A program made the translations under genes and the position numbers. DNA of 64,000 nt from Sulfurimonas sp. (GTDB lineage Bacteria; Campylobacterota; Campylobacteria; Campylobacterales; Sulfurimonadaceae), in assembly GCF_041583195.1 (NCBI RefSeq), contig NZ_JBFHGL010000005.1, positions 106,386 through 170,385 of the forward strand, read 5' to 3'. Shown one piece after another: positions 38,399 through 46,756 of this stretch (position 1 is the stretch's first letter; every line of letters begins with the position of its first letter). The notes below the pieces were generated by a model. That model saw only the letters and a program-made list of their open reading frames with translations. It ran no database searches and was not told the DNA's origin.

Positions 38399-38863
38399 AT
38401 GGAAAAAGATCAGATAATCGAGCATCTAAGAGCTGCAAAAAGCGCTCATATAAAATGGGTACAAAAAGCCAAACTTTTAATTAATGGTATAGAGGTTGAA
38501 AAAGATGCAATTCCGGTTGATTCAACTGAGTGTAAATTTGGAAAATGGTTCTATGGAGATGGGCAGGTTTTAAATGCTTTATCGAATAATCCTGTTGAGT
38601 GCATGGTTGCTATAGAAGAGTTACACTCTGAACTTCATGACATATATATGAATATATTCCATATATATTTTTCTAAACAAAGTGGTGGCTTATTATCAAA
38701 GATTTTCGGTACTAAGAAAAAAATAACTCAAGAGGAATCGATAAGAGCCTTAGATTATTATGACAAGCTCGAAACAGTATCTAAAAAACTTTTAGATGAG
38801 ATTAATAGGTTAGAGAGAAGGCTACTAGCTGTTCCTGATGAAAAGATAAGGGAACTTGTTTAG
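38399..38863 (+). CDS. stand-alone CZB zinc-binding domain protein
   Basis: A 154-residue cytoplasmic protein made of little more than a CZB domain. The motif HIKWVQKAKLLI is followed by the Cys-containing TECKFGKWFYGDG and later His residues (ELHSELHD), which are the usual zinc ligands. CZB domains sense zinc or hypochlorous acid, mostly in chemoreceptors or cyclases; here no receptor part is fused. It may act in trans, for instance with the CZB receptor at 9261. The start at 38399 has AAAAGG eight bases upstream; the frame extends seven codons further without support. Confidence 0.85.
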   Translation: MEKDQIIEHLRAAKSAHIKWVQKAKLLINGIEVEKDAIPVDSTECKFGKWFYGDGQVLNALSNNPVECMVAIEELHSELHDIYMNIFHIYFSKQSGGLLSKIFGTKKKITQEESIRALDYYDKLETVSKKLLDEINRLERRLLAVPDEKIRELV

Positions 38864-38899
38864 TTATTAACTTTATATAAGCTAACTTCAGATAAACTC

Positions 38900-39694
38900 A
38901 TGTTTATGAATGAGAATAGCGTAGTAGCTAAGAAGAAATTTGGACAAAATTTCTTAAAAGATGAGAGTGTATTACACAAAATCATCCAATCGAAGCCCAA
39001 AAATAAAAATAAAATTGTTGAAATTGGGCCTGGCTTAGGTGATTTAACTAAATATTTAGTAGATGTCGAAAGTGTAGAAGCTTTTGAGGTCGATACCGAT
39101 TTATGTAAGATTTTACAAGAAAAGTTTAAAGAAGAGATCAATACCAAGCAACTCCACCTAAATTGTGGGGACGTGCTCACTGCTTGGCAGAGTAGCTCAA
39201 ATGGAAATTTAATAGATGAGCCGTATGATCTGGTAGCAAACCTGCCATATTATATAGCCACTAATATTATCCTAAAAGCACTCGCTGATACAATGTGTAA
39301 AAATATTCTTGTAATGACTCAGCTTGAAGTAGCAGAAAAATTTTGTGCTGAGGCTGGAGAAAAGGTATTTGGTTCTTTGGGTATAATAACTCAAAGTGTA
39401 GGGATGGCAAAAATAGTTGTAAAAGTCCCACCGACTGCTTTTGAACCACCTCCAAAAATTGATTCTGCAGTTTTTTTAATTGAAAAAGATAAAGATAGAT
39501 CTGACAAGGATTTCGAGGATTTGCTAAGAGTTGCATTTACGCAGCCTAGAAAGACTTTGATGAAAAACTTATCTTCAAAATATGAAAAAGTGAAACTTCA
39601 AGAGGCCTTTGAAAGCCTAAATCTTACATTAACGATTCGTCCTCATCAGGTTAGCACTCAGGACTATCACCAACTCTATAAAAAAATAAAATAA
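38900..39694 (+). CDS. rsmA: 16S rRNA dimethyladenosine transferase
   Basis: A 264-residue KsgA/RsmA methyltransferase that dimethylates two adjacent adenines near the 3' end of 16S rRNA. The N-terminal KKFGQNFLKDESVL and motif I EIGPGLGDL are clear, as is the catalytic NLPYYI. It is followed by rnj after a short gap and preceded by the CZB gene. An ATG two codons in is an alternative start; neither has a strong Shine-Dalgarno. Confidence 0.95.
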   Translation: MFMNENSVVAKKKFGQNFLKDESVLHKIIQSKPKNKNKIVEIGPGLGDLTKYLVDVESVEAFEVDTDLCKILQEKFKEEINTKQLHLNCGDVLTAWQSSSNGNLIDEPYDLVANLPYYIATNIILKALADTMCKNILVMTQLEVAEKFCAEAGEKVFGSLGIITQSVGMAKIVVKVPPTAFEPPPKIDSAVFLIEKDKDRSDKDFEDLLRVAFTQPRKTLMKNLSSKYEKVKLQEAFESLNLTLTIRPHQVSTQDYHQLYKKIK

Positions 39695-39725
39695 AAAGTG
39701 GGCACTGCCTGCAAAAGGAGTTTGG

Positions 39726-41693
39726 ATGGAAAATAATGGTAACGTAATAGAGCCAGAAGTAAATGGCAACGTAAAAGAGGCTAAAAAGCCAAATCAAAAC
39801 CGTAGACCAAATAATAGAAATAATAGAAACAACAATAATAGTAATAATAATCAAAGTAAAGATTCAAAACCTAATTCTAAAAATAATCAAAACCGTAGTA
39901 AAAATAGTGGTGGTAATCGCGGTGGACGTCGTCGCCAGTCTACACCTGTAGATGAAAATCTTAAAAAGTTTGTTACTCTTAATCAGGAAGGTCACAAACA
40001 AAGATTAAATCCACACTTCAAACTTGACTTAAACTCAAAAGACAAAATTCGTATCACTCCACTTGGTGGTTTAGGTGAAATCGGTGGAAATATAACTGTT
40101 TTTGAGACTCAAAAAGAAGCAATTCTTGTTGATGTTGGTATGAGTTTCCCAGATGAAGATATGCATGGTGTAGATATATTAGTACCCGATTTTTCATATA
40201 TTCGTGAAATAAAAGATAAAATTAAAGCTGTAATCATCACTCACGCTCACGAAGATCACATCGGTGCTATGCCTTATCTATATAAAGAGATGCAATTTCC
40301 AATTTATGGTACGCCATTGCCGTTAGCAATGATCGGTAATAAGTTTGATGAACATCATATAAAAGAGCATAGAAGATTTTTCAATCCAATTGAGAAAAGA
40401 AAAGTTTATGACATTGGTGAAGATTTTAAAATAGAGTGGATGCACATGACTCACTCTATTATAGATAGTTCATCATTAGCTATTACAACAGATGCCGGTA
40501 CGGTTATTCACACTGGTGACTTTAAAATAGATCACACTCCAGTTGATGGTTATCCTGCAGATTTACATAGACTTGCTTACTATGGAGATAAGGGAGTTTT
40601 ATGTCTTTTAAGTGATTCTACTAACTCTTATAATCCACTACCGACACCATCAGAGTTAAGTGTAGCTCCGGCATTAGATCGTGTATTTAGCAAAGCTGAG
40701 GGTCGTGTAATTCTTTCAACGTTTAGTTCAAACATTCACCGTGTTCAGCAAGCTATACAGTACGGTATTAAATATGGACGTAAGATCTGTGTAATAGGAC
40801 GCTCAATGGAGAGAAACATAGAAATAGCTATGCAGTATGATTATGTAAAACTTCCTAAAAATGCATTCGTTGAACCTGAACAAGTTGCACACATGAATGA
40901 TAAAGATGTACTGATCGTTACAACAGGTTCACAGGGTGAACCAAGTTCTGCTCTATTTAGAATGAGTATAGGTGAACACAGACATATTAAGATCAAGCCA
41001 ACAGACCTAATAGTTCTTTCATCACGTGCTATTCCAGGTAATGAGGGAAGTATCTCAGGTATGTTAAACCATTTACAACGTGCAGGTGCAAAAATTTCTA
41101 ACGATAAAGATATTCACGTTTCAGGTCACGCATCTATTGAAGAGCAAAAACTTATGTTACGCCTTACTAATCCTAAGTTTTTCCTACCTGTTCATGGTGA
41201 GTATAACCACGTTATGCGTCATAAAGAGACAGCTGTAATGTGTGGGATTCCTGAGAGAAATATCTATATTATGAATGATGGTGACTCTATAGAGGTAGCT
41301 CCGAAATATATGAGAAAAGTTAAAACGGTTAAATCAGGTAAAACTTATATCGATAACCAAAACAACCATAAAATCGAAGATGATATCGTACTTGATCGTC
41401 AAAAACTTGCATCAGATGGTATTGTTATGCTTATTGCAGAGGTTGATGGACAACACGCTAAGATGCTTTCAAAACCAAAAGTTACATCATTTGGTCTAGT
41501 AGCTGACAAGCATGATAAAGCTTTTGCTAAAGAGATGGAAGAGGTTCTAGAGCACTTCTTATTACATATTAAAGACGGTTTATTAGAAAATGGCCGTGCG
41601 TTAGAGAATGACTTACGTCAAGTCGTTCGTAAACACATCTACAGAAAAATGAAAAAATATCCTCTTATTGTTCCACACGTTTTTGTTCAATAA
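39726..41693 (+). CDS. rnj: ribonuclease J
   Basis: A 655-residue metallo-beta-lactamase-fold RNase with endo- and 5'-exonuclease activity, the central mRNA-decay enzyme in this phylum. The first ~85 residues are a low-complexity Asn/Arg/Lys/Gly extension, as in Helicobacter RNase J, where it affects activity. The catalytic HAHEDHIGAMPYL motif follows near residue 175, and later come the HTGDFKID and SGHAS segments and the C-terminal domain. AAAGGAG five bases upstream supports the start. It probably shares a transcript with rsmA. Confidence 0.95.
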   Translation: MENNGNVIEPEVNGNVKEAKKPNQNRRPNNRNNRNNNNSNNNQSKDSKPNSKNNQNRSKNSGGNRGGRRRQSTPVDENLKKFVTLNQEGHKQRLNPHFKLDLNSKDKIRITPLGGLGEIGGNITVFETQKEAILVDVGMSFPDEDMHGVDILVPDFSYIREIKDKIKAVIITHAHEDHIGAMPYLYKEMQFPIYGTPLPLAMIGNKFDEHHIKEHRRFFNPIEKRKVYDIGEDFKIEWMHMTHSIIDSSSLAITTDAGTVIHTGDFKIDHTPVDGYPADLHRLAYYGDKGVLCLLSDSTNSYNPLPTPSELSVAPALDRVFSKAEGRVILSTFSSNIHRVQQAIQYGIKYGRKICVIGRSMERNIEIAMQYDYVKLPKNAFVEPEQVAHMNDKDVLIVTTGSQGEPSSALFRMSIGEHRHIKIKPTDLIVLSSRAIPGNEGSISGMLNHLQRAGAKISNDKDIHVSGHASIEEQKLMLRLTNPKFFLPVHGEYNHVMRHKETAVMCGIPERNIYIMNDGDSIEVAPKYMRKVKTVKSGKTYIDNQNNHKIEDDIVLDRQKLASDGIVMLIAEVDGQHAKMLSKPKVTSFGLVADKHDKAFAKEMEEVLEHFLLHIKDGLLENGRALENDLRQVVRKHIYRKMKKYPLIVPHVFVQ

Positions 41694-41710
41694 GCAATTT
41701 TAAAATAACT

Positions 41711-41727
41711 GCTGGGTTCTACCCGGC
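41711..41727 (+). terminator. hairpin after rnj
   Basis: GCTGGGT / ACCCGGC stem with one G-T pair and a three-base loop, 18 bases after the rnj stop. No clear T-run follows; termination strength is uncertain. Confidence 0.45.
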
Positions 41728-41839
41728 ATTAGATACTAACTAAAAGAATACCTACTTCTGCTTTTTCTCTAATTACTCTAGTATATTATAAAAAATAATA
41801 TTTGTGTATAATTACTCTATATCAAATAAAGGATTGAAA

Positions 41840-42028
41840 ATGTGTTTTAATACAGGAAAGATAGATAGAATTATTAGAATAGTTGTAGGGGTTGCTTTAA
41901 TTGCATATGGTTTACTAGCTGATATGACATTATTATCTCTAATTGGTTTAATCCCTTTAATTACTGGTGCAGTAGGTTTTTGTCCATTATATTCAATATT
42001 TAAAATAGATACTGGATGTAAAAAATAG
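41840..42028 (+). CDS. small two-helix membrane protein, DUF2892/YgaP-like
   Basis: A 62-residue inner-membrane protein. The N-terminal (M)CFNTGKIDRIIRIVVG pattern, two hydrophobic helices and the GFCPLYSIFKI end with its Cys are typical of the DUF2892 (YgaP-type membrane domain) family. Some members are fused to rhodanese domains and linked to sulfur handling; this one is stand-alone. AAAGGA six bases before the ATG at 41840 supports that start over an upstream ATG at 41804. A CATCCC/GGGATG hairpin follows. Confidence 0.85.
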   Translation: MCFNTGKIDRIIRIVVGVALIAYGLLADMTLLSLIGLIPLITGAVGFCPLYSIFKIDTGCKK

Positions 42029-42046
42029 AGTGAGCTTAATTATGAT

Positions 42047-42068
42047 CATCCCAAACACTTTAGGGATG
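42047..42068 (+). terminator. hairpin after the DUF2892 gene
   Basis: CATCCC / GGGATG with a 10-base loop, about 18 bases after the stop; T-rich sequence follows some way downstream. Likely ends the small-protein transcript, separating it from folE. Confidence 0.5.
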
Positions 42069-42237
42069 GTTATAAAGTTATATAATTTTATTTTTTTTAA
42101 TGAGTTAAATGATGATAAAAAGGAACTTATTCAAAAGAATATAAATAAAGATCTTTGTTTAAAAAGCTTGAAAAATACGGTTTTATCGAGCAAAAAATTA
42201 TTGTATAATTTCCTTATTAAACTTCAAAGGTTACATA

Positions 42238-42822
42238 GTGTCTGATAGTAAAGATATACAGTTTGAAAACGCCGTTAAAACCATGATGGAACATGTTGGA
42301 GAAGATCCTAATCGTGAAGGTCTATTAGATACTCCAAAACGTGTTAGAAAAGCATATGAATTTATTTATGGCGGATACAAAGAAGATCCAAAAGAGATAC
42401 TTGAATCTGCTATGTTTTCAACAAGTAATGATGAGATGGTTCTAATAAAAGATATTGAGTTCTATTCAACTTGTGAACATCATCTATTACCGATAATAGG
42501 TCGTGTACATGTAGCTTATATTCCAGATGGAAAAGTTGTCGGTCTTTCAAAAATACCTCGCGTTGTAAATGTATTTGCTCGTCGTATGCAGATACAGGAG
42601 CAACTTACTGAGCAGATAGCTGATGCAATAATGGAGACAATAAATCCAAAAGGTGTAGCTGTTGTAATTCAGGCACGTCATATGTGTATGGAGATGCGTG
42701 GAGTTGAAAAGATTAACTCTACTACAACATCAAGCGCACTACGCGGATTATTTAAAAAAGATGAAAAAACAAGAAGCGAATTTTTCTCTTTAATAAACTC
42801 TCCAACCGGAACAAGATACTAA
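42238..42822 (+). CDS. folE: GTP cyclohydrolase I
   Basis: A 194-residue enzyme making dihydroneopterin triphosphate from GTP, for folate and for queuosine precursors (queF is also in this window). Zinc-binding residues are in [10 protein letters not shown] and [11 protein letters not shown]. The start is GTG at 42238 with AAAGG seven bases upstream; a TGTATAAT sequence about 30 bases before it is a good -10 box. fliI follows after six bases and is probably cotranscribed. Confidence 0.96.
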   Translation: MSDSKDIQFENAVKTMMEHVGEDPNREGLLDTPKRVRKAYEFIYGGYKEDPKEILESAMFSTSNDEMVLIKDIEFYSTCEHHLLPIIGRVHVAYIPDGKVVGLSKIPRVVNVFARRMQIQEQLTEQIADAIMETINPKGVAVVIQARHMCMEMRGVEKINSTTTSSALRGLFKKDEKTRSEFFSLINSPTGTRY

Positions 42823-42828
42823 GATACT

Positions 42829-44136
42829 ATGCCGTTTAGTTCCCTAAAAGAAAAACTATCATCTGTTAATCACTCAACACATTTTGGTGAAGTAGTTAAA
42901 ATAAATGCTACGGTTATTACTGCAACTGGACTAAATGTAAGCATATCCGATATGGTAAGAATTATATCAAACTATACAGGGCAAGAGACGGTTGGTATGG
43001 TAACTGAGATTGATGGCAGGACTTTTTATATAACCCCGTTTCGTTTCGTTGAAGGCTTTCGTGCTGGTGATAAAGTATATTTAGATTCCAACGGTTTAAA
43101 TATAGATGTAGGTGATGGTCTTATAGGACGTGTTGTAAATCCGTTTATGCAGCCTATAGACGGTAAGGGACCTATAAAGAATACCAAATTAGCTCCTATT
43201 ATAAAAGACCCTATTCCTGCTATGAAACGTGGGATGATCGATGAAGTATTCAGCGTAGGTGTAAAAACTATAGATGGAATTCTAACTTGCGGAAAAGGTC
43301 AAAAACTTGGTATTTTTGCAGGAAGCGGGGTAGGGAAATCAACTCTGATGGGGATGATAGTTCGTGGTGCAGATGCGCCTGTTAAAGTTGTAGCACTTAT
43401 CGGTGAGCGTGGGCGTGAGGTTCCTGAGTTTATAGAAAAAAATCTTGGTGGAGATCTTACAAATACAGTTATCATTGTAGCTACAAGTGATGATTCACCA
43501 CTTATGCGTAAATATGGTGCATTTTCAGCTATGAGTGTTGCAGAGTATTTTAAAGATAAAGGGCAAGACGTTTTATTTATTATGGATTCTGTAACAAGGT
43601 TTGCCATGGCTCAGCGTGAGATTGGTCTGGCTTTGGGTGAGCCACCTACATCAAAAGGTTATCCACCATCGTCTCTAACACTTTTACCACAGTTAATGGA
43701 GCGTGCAGGAAAAGAAGCAGGCAAGGGTAGTATTACTGCATTTTTTACGGTACTTATTGAGGGTGATGATATGGGTGACCCAATAGCTGATCAGAGTAGG
43801 TCTATTTTAGATGGTCATATAGTGCTATCACGTGAGCTTACAGACTTTGGTATATATCCACCTATTCATATACTAAACTCTGCTTCTAGGGTTATGAATG
43901 ACATCGTGACAACAGAGCATATGGATGCAGTTATGAAGTTTAGAAGAATGTATACCCTTTTAAAAGAAAATGAGATGTTAATCCGTATTGGTGCATATAC
44001 TAAAGGTACTGACCCTGAGTTAGATGAAGCAATAAATAAAAAAGATGCAATGGAGCAGTTTTTAAAACAGCGTTCAGATGATATAGTACCTTATGATCAA
44101 ACGGTTGAAGAGATTACAGGTATAATCAAAAGCTGA
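42829..44136 (+). CDS. fliI: flagellar export ATPase FliI
   Basis: A 435-residue ATPase of the flagellar type III export apparatus, related to F1-beta. Walker A is FAGSGVGKSTLMG near residue 165 and Walker B is VLFIMDSVTRFA. The catalytic ALGEPPTSKGYPPS loop is the family signature. It works at the inner-membrane export gate. It follows folE by six bases and its stop abuts the stop of the WD40-like gene on the other strand. No other flagellar operon genes are adjacent; fliW is at 28,945. Confidence 0.96.
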   Translation: MPFSSLKEKLSSVNHSTHFGEVVKINATVITATGLNVSISDMVRIISNYTGQETVGMVTEIDGRTFYITPFRFVEGFRAGDKVYLDSNGLNIDVGDGLIGRVVNPFMQPIDGKGPIKNTKLAPIIKDPIPAMKRGMIDEVFSVGVKTIDGILTCGKGQKLGIFAGSGVGKSTLMGMIVRGADAPVKVVALIGERGREVPEFIEKNLGGDLTNTVIIVATSDDSPLMRKYGAFSAMSVAEYFKDKGQDVLFIMDSVTRFAMAQREIGLALGEPPTSKGYPPSSLTLLPQLMERAGKEAGKGSITAFFTVLIEGDDMGDPIADQSRSILDGHIVLSRELTDFGIYPPIHILNSASRVMNDIVTTEHMDAVMKFRRMYTLLKENEMLIRIGAYTKGTDPELDEAINKKDAMEQFLKQRSDDIVPYDQTVEEITGIIKS

Positions 44137-46254
44137 TTATTTTACAAAGTCTGAATATAGCCAAGAGTTTCTGTTTGTTGTTACGTCTTGAGTTATAGCT
44201 AGCTTTTGTTTTGTTTTAAGTTCATATTTTTTCATTAGCTGGCTAACTTCATGATCAAGTCCAAAAGTATCAGTATATGTATATATCAGTTTTTCAAACT
44301 CTTTAAAAGAACGTTTAGAAAAGTAAACTTTCATTCTGACGTGAAACGATAATCTAAACAGATCTCCTACTTTGTCTACCCTTCCTTCTAACATCATAAG
44401 CTCACCAAGAGTTTTCTTTATATCTGAAACATTGCCTTTCATAGCATAATGTTCACACTTTTGGATGATCCCTTTCCAATGCTTTTCAAGCATTTCACCA
44501 AGCTCTGTGGTATATAGATAAGGGTACATATCCAGAGTTTCATAACACCTTTTAAAATCATTTTTTTCATAATATTTTTGTAATAGTTCTAAGTGTTCGC
44601 ATTCTTTTAAAAAATATTCTATTTGTTTTTTTAAATGAGGGACATTTTCTATTATAGATATCGCAATTTTAGCTTTTTGTGTATCACCTTGATATATAAA
44701 AGTTTTTATTTGATCTATTTTATACTCTATCTCATTTTCAAGTATTTTATAGCTAGGCGCTTTAGTAAGTAGTTTATTTTTTTTACTCATTTGTGACGCT
44801 AAGGCATAATCTTTTTTATCCAGAGCCAAAATAAACTGTATGAACTCTTTATTTTGATTTAGTACTAAGTTAACCATCTCTTTTTTTGCAGGAATTGTTT
44901 TGTATTTATCTAGTAAAAAATTTGCTTTTCCTATTTTTCCTTGCAGCATCTGACGTTGAGCATTTTTAAAATCATCTCTCCAAAACTCTTCAACTTTTTT
45001 AAAAATAGGTGTATGCTCAAGTTCAGGATATCTTGATACAAGTGCATATATAACAGAGATTTTTTTCCCTACATAAAGCACTTTTAGATTATTGTAGTTT
45101 TTAAATGCAATAAATAAGGAACTAATCTCATGTCTTTTTGACGGTAAATCAATAAACATATCCAGTAGTTCTTTTGCCATGGATATATTTTGATTAATTA
45201 AAGCTACAATGGCTTTTTTGTATATACCTTTATATATTTTTTCAAGCTCATGATACTCTTTTGTATCTTTTAACATAGGTTCTTTATCTATAAGTTTATA
45301 TGCTTTGTCTAAAGAGTTATGCAGTATAAAAGATTTTATATTCTCACCTGTACTTAATTCTATTTTATGGATCATTCCGTTTTTAAGTGCCACAGCTACA
45401 TTTTTATCATCTATATTTGCAAGCTTGATCACACTGTCGTTAAACTCTATGTAGTTGTGATGGAGCATTTTGTGTTTTTTAATATCGACTATGCTTATAA
45501 AATTACTGTTTGAGCAGACCATAATATAGTTAGGGTTAGGCATTGATATGATCTGACGAATCCTTATAAGAGGTGTTTCTATCTCAGCTAAAATTTTCTT
45601 TTCTTTTATGGAATAAATAGTGATCAAACCGTCAAAATTCCCGCTTATTAAAGTGTTATCGTCAATAAAGTGTAGTGCATTAATTCGTGAACGTGAGTTG
45701 TGAAGAACTATTTTGTTTGCTCTTGAATACATATCTATAATGATTATACTACCACCAAGACCACTGGTTGCAAGCCTATTTTTATTTATCGCAAAGGCAC
45801 TTACATAGTTTTTTCGTATCCTTTTTCTATCTGTCTCATTATAAGGAAAAGAGCATAATCTAGATAGTGCAGATGAACTTATACAGTTATATTGTATAAC
45901 TCTTCCGTTTTCGTTTCCTGCAATGATGTAGTTTGACGTTTCATCAAATGTAAGCAGTTGTATTTTTTTAGAATCTGTTATTATAGTTTTTAATATCTCT
46001 TTTTTTGTAAGATCAGCTATATATATTGTTTTATTGTTTGAAAATGCAATAAGGTTTCCGTTGTTATTAAAAGCTACGGCTGTTGTGTCTTGATTTAGAA
46101 ATTGATTTGAAAAATTTGCTTTAACACTGCAGTTTTCAGCAGAAAAAAGTTTAGCACCATGAAGTTTTGTAGAATATACTAAGTTGTTGTCATCTGTTTT
46201 TTGGAGGTTTGTTATAAGGGATCTTGCCTTAATGTAATCGAATATTTCTGACAA
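44137..46254 (-). CDS. WD40-like beta-propeller protein with long helical C-terminus
   Basis: A 705-residue cytoplasmic protein, no signal peptide. Residues ~40-310 consist of repeated strands with WD40-like spacing (AFNNNGNLIAFSNNKTIYIA, TFDETSNYIIAGNENG, FIDDNTLISGNFDG), enough for one propeller. Residues ~320-700 are helical with repeated segments such as KEYHELEKIYKGIYKKA, resembling tetratricopeptide-type scaffolds. It likely holds a protein complex together; the partner is unknown. The start is a TTG with weak support. It converges with fliI without a gap. Not recognised as a named family. Confidence 0.8.
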   Translation of the reverse strand: MSEIFDYIKARSLITNLQKTDDNNLVYSTKLHGAKLFSAENCSVKANFSNQFLNQDTTAVAFNNNGNLIAFSNNKTIYIADLTKKEILKTIITDSKKIQLLTFDETSNYIIAGNENGRVIQYNCISSSALSRLCSFPYNETDRKRIRKNYVSAFAINKNRLATSGLGGSIIIIDMYSRANKIVLHNSRSRINALHFIDDNTLISGNFDGLITIYSIKEKKILAEIETPLIRIRQIISMPNPNYIMVCSNSNFISIVDIKKHKMLHHNYIEFNDSVIKLANIDDKNVAVALKNGMIHKIELSTGENIKSFILHNSLDKAYKLIDKEPMLKDTKEYHELEKIYKGIYKKAIVALINQNISMAKELLDMFIDLPSKRHEISSLFIAFKNYNNLKVLYVGKKISVIYALVSRYPELEHTPIFKKVEEFWRDDFKNAQRQMLQGKIGKANFLLDKYKTIPAKKEMVNLVLNQNKEFIQFILALDKKDYALASQMSKKNKLLTKAPSYKILENEIEYKIDQIKTFIYQGDTQKAKIAISIIENVPHLKKQIEYFLKECEHLELLQKYYEKNDFKRCYETLDMYPYLYTTELGEMLEKHWKGIIQKCEHYAMKGNVSDIKKTLGELMMLEGRVDKVGDLFRLSFHVRMKVYFSKRSFKEFEKLIYTYTDTFGLDHEVSQLMKKYELKTKQKLAITQDVTTNRNSWLYSDFVK

Positions 46255-46276
46255 TAATATAAACTCGAATTATAAA

Positions 46277-46295
46277 TGAACCCAAGAAGGGTTCA
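46277..46295 (-). terminator. hairpin after the cytochrome-like gene
   Basis: GAACCC / GGGTTC with a five-base loop, nine bases after the stop on the minus strand, with a T-run on its 5' side and ATTTAT after it. A weak intrinsic terminator or a processing hairpin. Confidence 0.5.
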
Positions 46296-46303
46296 AAAAG
46301 TAC

Positions 46304-46621
46304 TTAACAAGATGGAACGTTACCACTGTCGTTAGCATACTCATAGAAAAAGTCAAAGTAGTGTTGTAAATATTTTTCTTTTAAAGCGCTATCTTTAACT
46401 TTTGGACAAATACTTTTGATCTCTTCTGCTAAGTTTCCTTTAACATCTTCCCACTCAGCTTGAGAGTGTTTAGTAGCCATTTTAGCACCGTTCATACCAC
46501 AAGCACCTTTTAATTTTTTAAGGTATAGTTTTTGACCTTTTGCAACGTCTGCGTTTAGTGTTGTAGCACTCATAGTTAACATAACTAATGCTGCTAAAGC
46601 GATTTTAATCATTTTTGACAT
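46304..46621 (-). CDS. exported cytochrome-like protein lacking a heme motif
   Basis: A 105-residue periplasmic protein with signal peptide (~residues 1-24). The mature part starts like a small c-type cytochrome (ADVAKGQKLYLKKLKGACG) but no CxxCH follows: the segment is CGMNGAKMA, so covalent heme is not expected. Cys residues at 41, 72 and 105 could form disulfides or bind a metal. AGGAGA eight bases upstream supports the start. It lies just downstream of the sulfide:quinone reductase-like gene, so a role in sulfur oxidation is likely but unproven. Confidence 0.75.
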   Translation of the reverse strand: MSKMIKIALAALVMLTMSATTLNADVAKGQKLYLKKLKGACGMNGAKMATKHSQAEWEDVKGNLAEEIKSICPKVKDSALKEKYLQHYFDFFYEYANDSGNVPSC

Positions 46622-46734
46622 TTCGTGTTTCTCCTATTTGAAATTTATTTATTTTACCACGAAAAAATAAAAATAGCATTATTTTTGATAATTTTTTGAT
46701 ATTTATGAAATCTGTGTAGAGATTATTGAAGAGT

Positions 46735-46752
46735 ATCCCCATAAAAGGGGAT
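46735..46752 (-). terminator. hairpin after the sulfide:quinone reductase-like gene
   Basis: ATCCCC / GGGGAT, six-base loop, directly after the stop on the minus strand. No T-run follows, so termination may be incomplete and allow read-through to the cytochrome-like gene. Confidence 0.5.
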
Positions 46753-46756
46753 GTGA

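Noticed and set aside
39780..39940. AAT/CGT-rich stretch considered as a repeat or CRISPR-like region
   Set aside because: It is in frame with RNase J and encodes the Asn/Arg-rich N-terminal extension known from this phylum; no regular repeat unit.
42030..42245. 71-residue frame with GTG start between the DUF2892 gene and folE
   Set aside because: It covers a CATCCC/GGGATG hairpin and the likely folE promoter (TGTATAAT), overlaps folE, has no good Shine-Dalgarno and no protein-like pattern.
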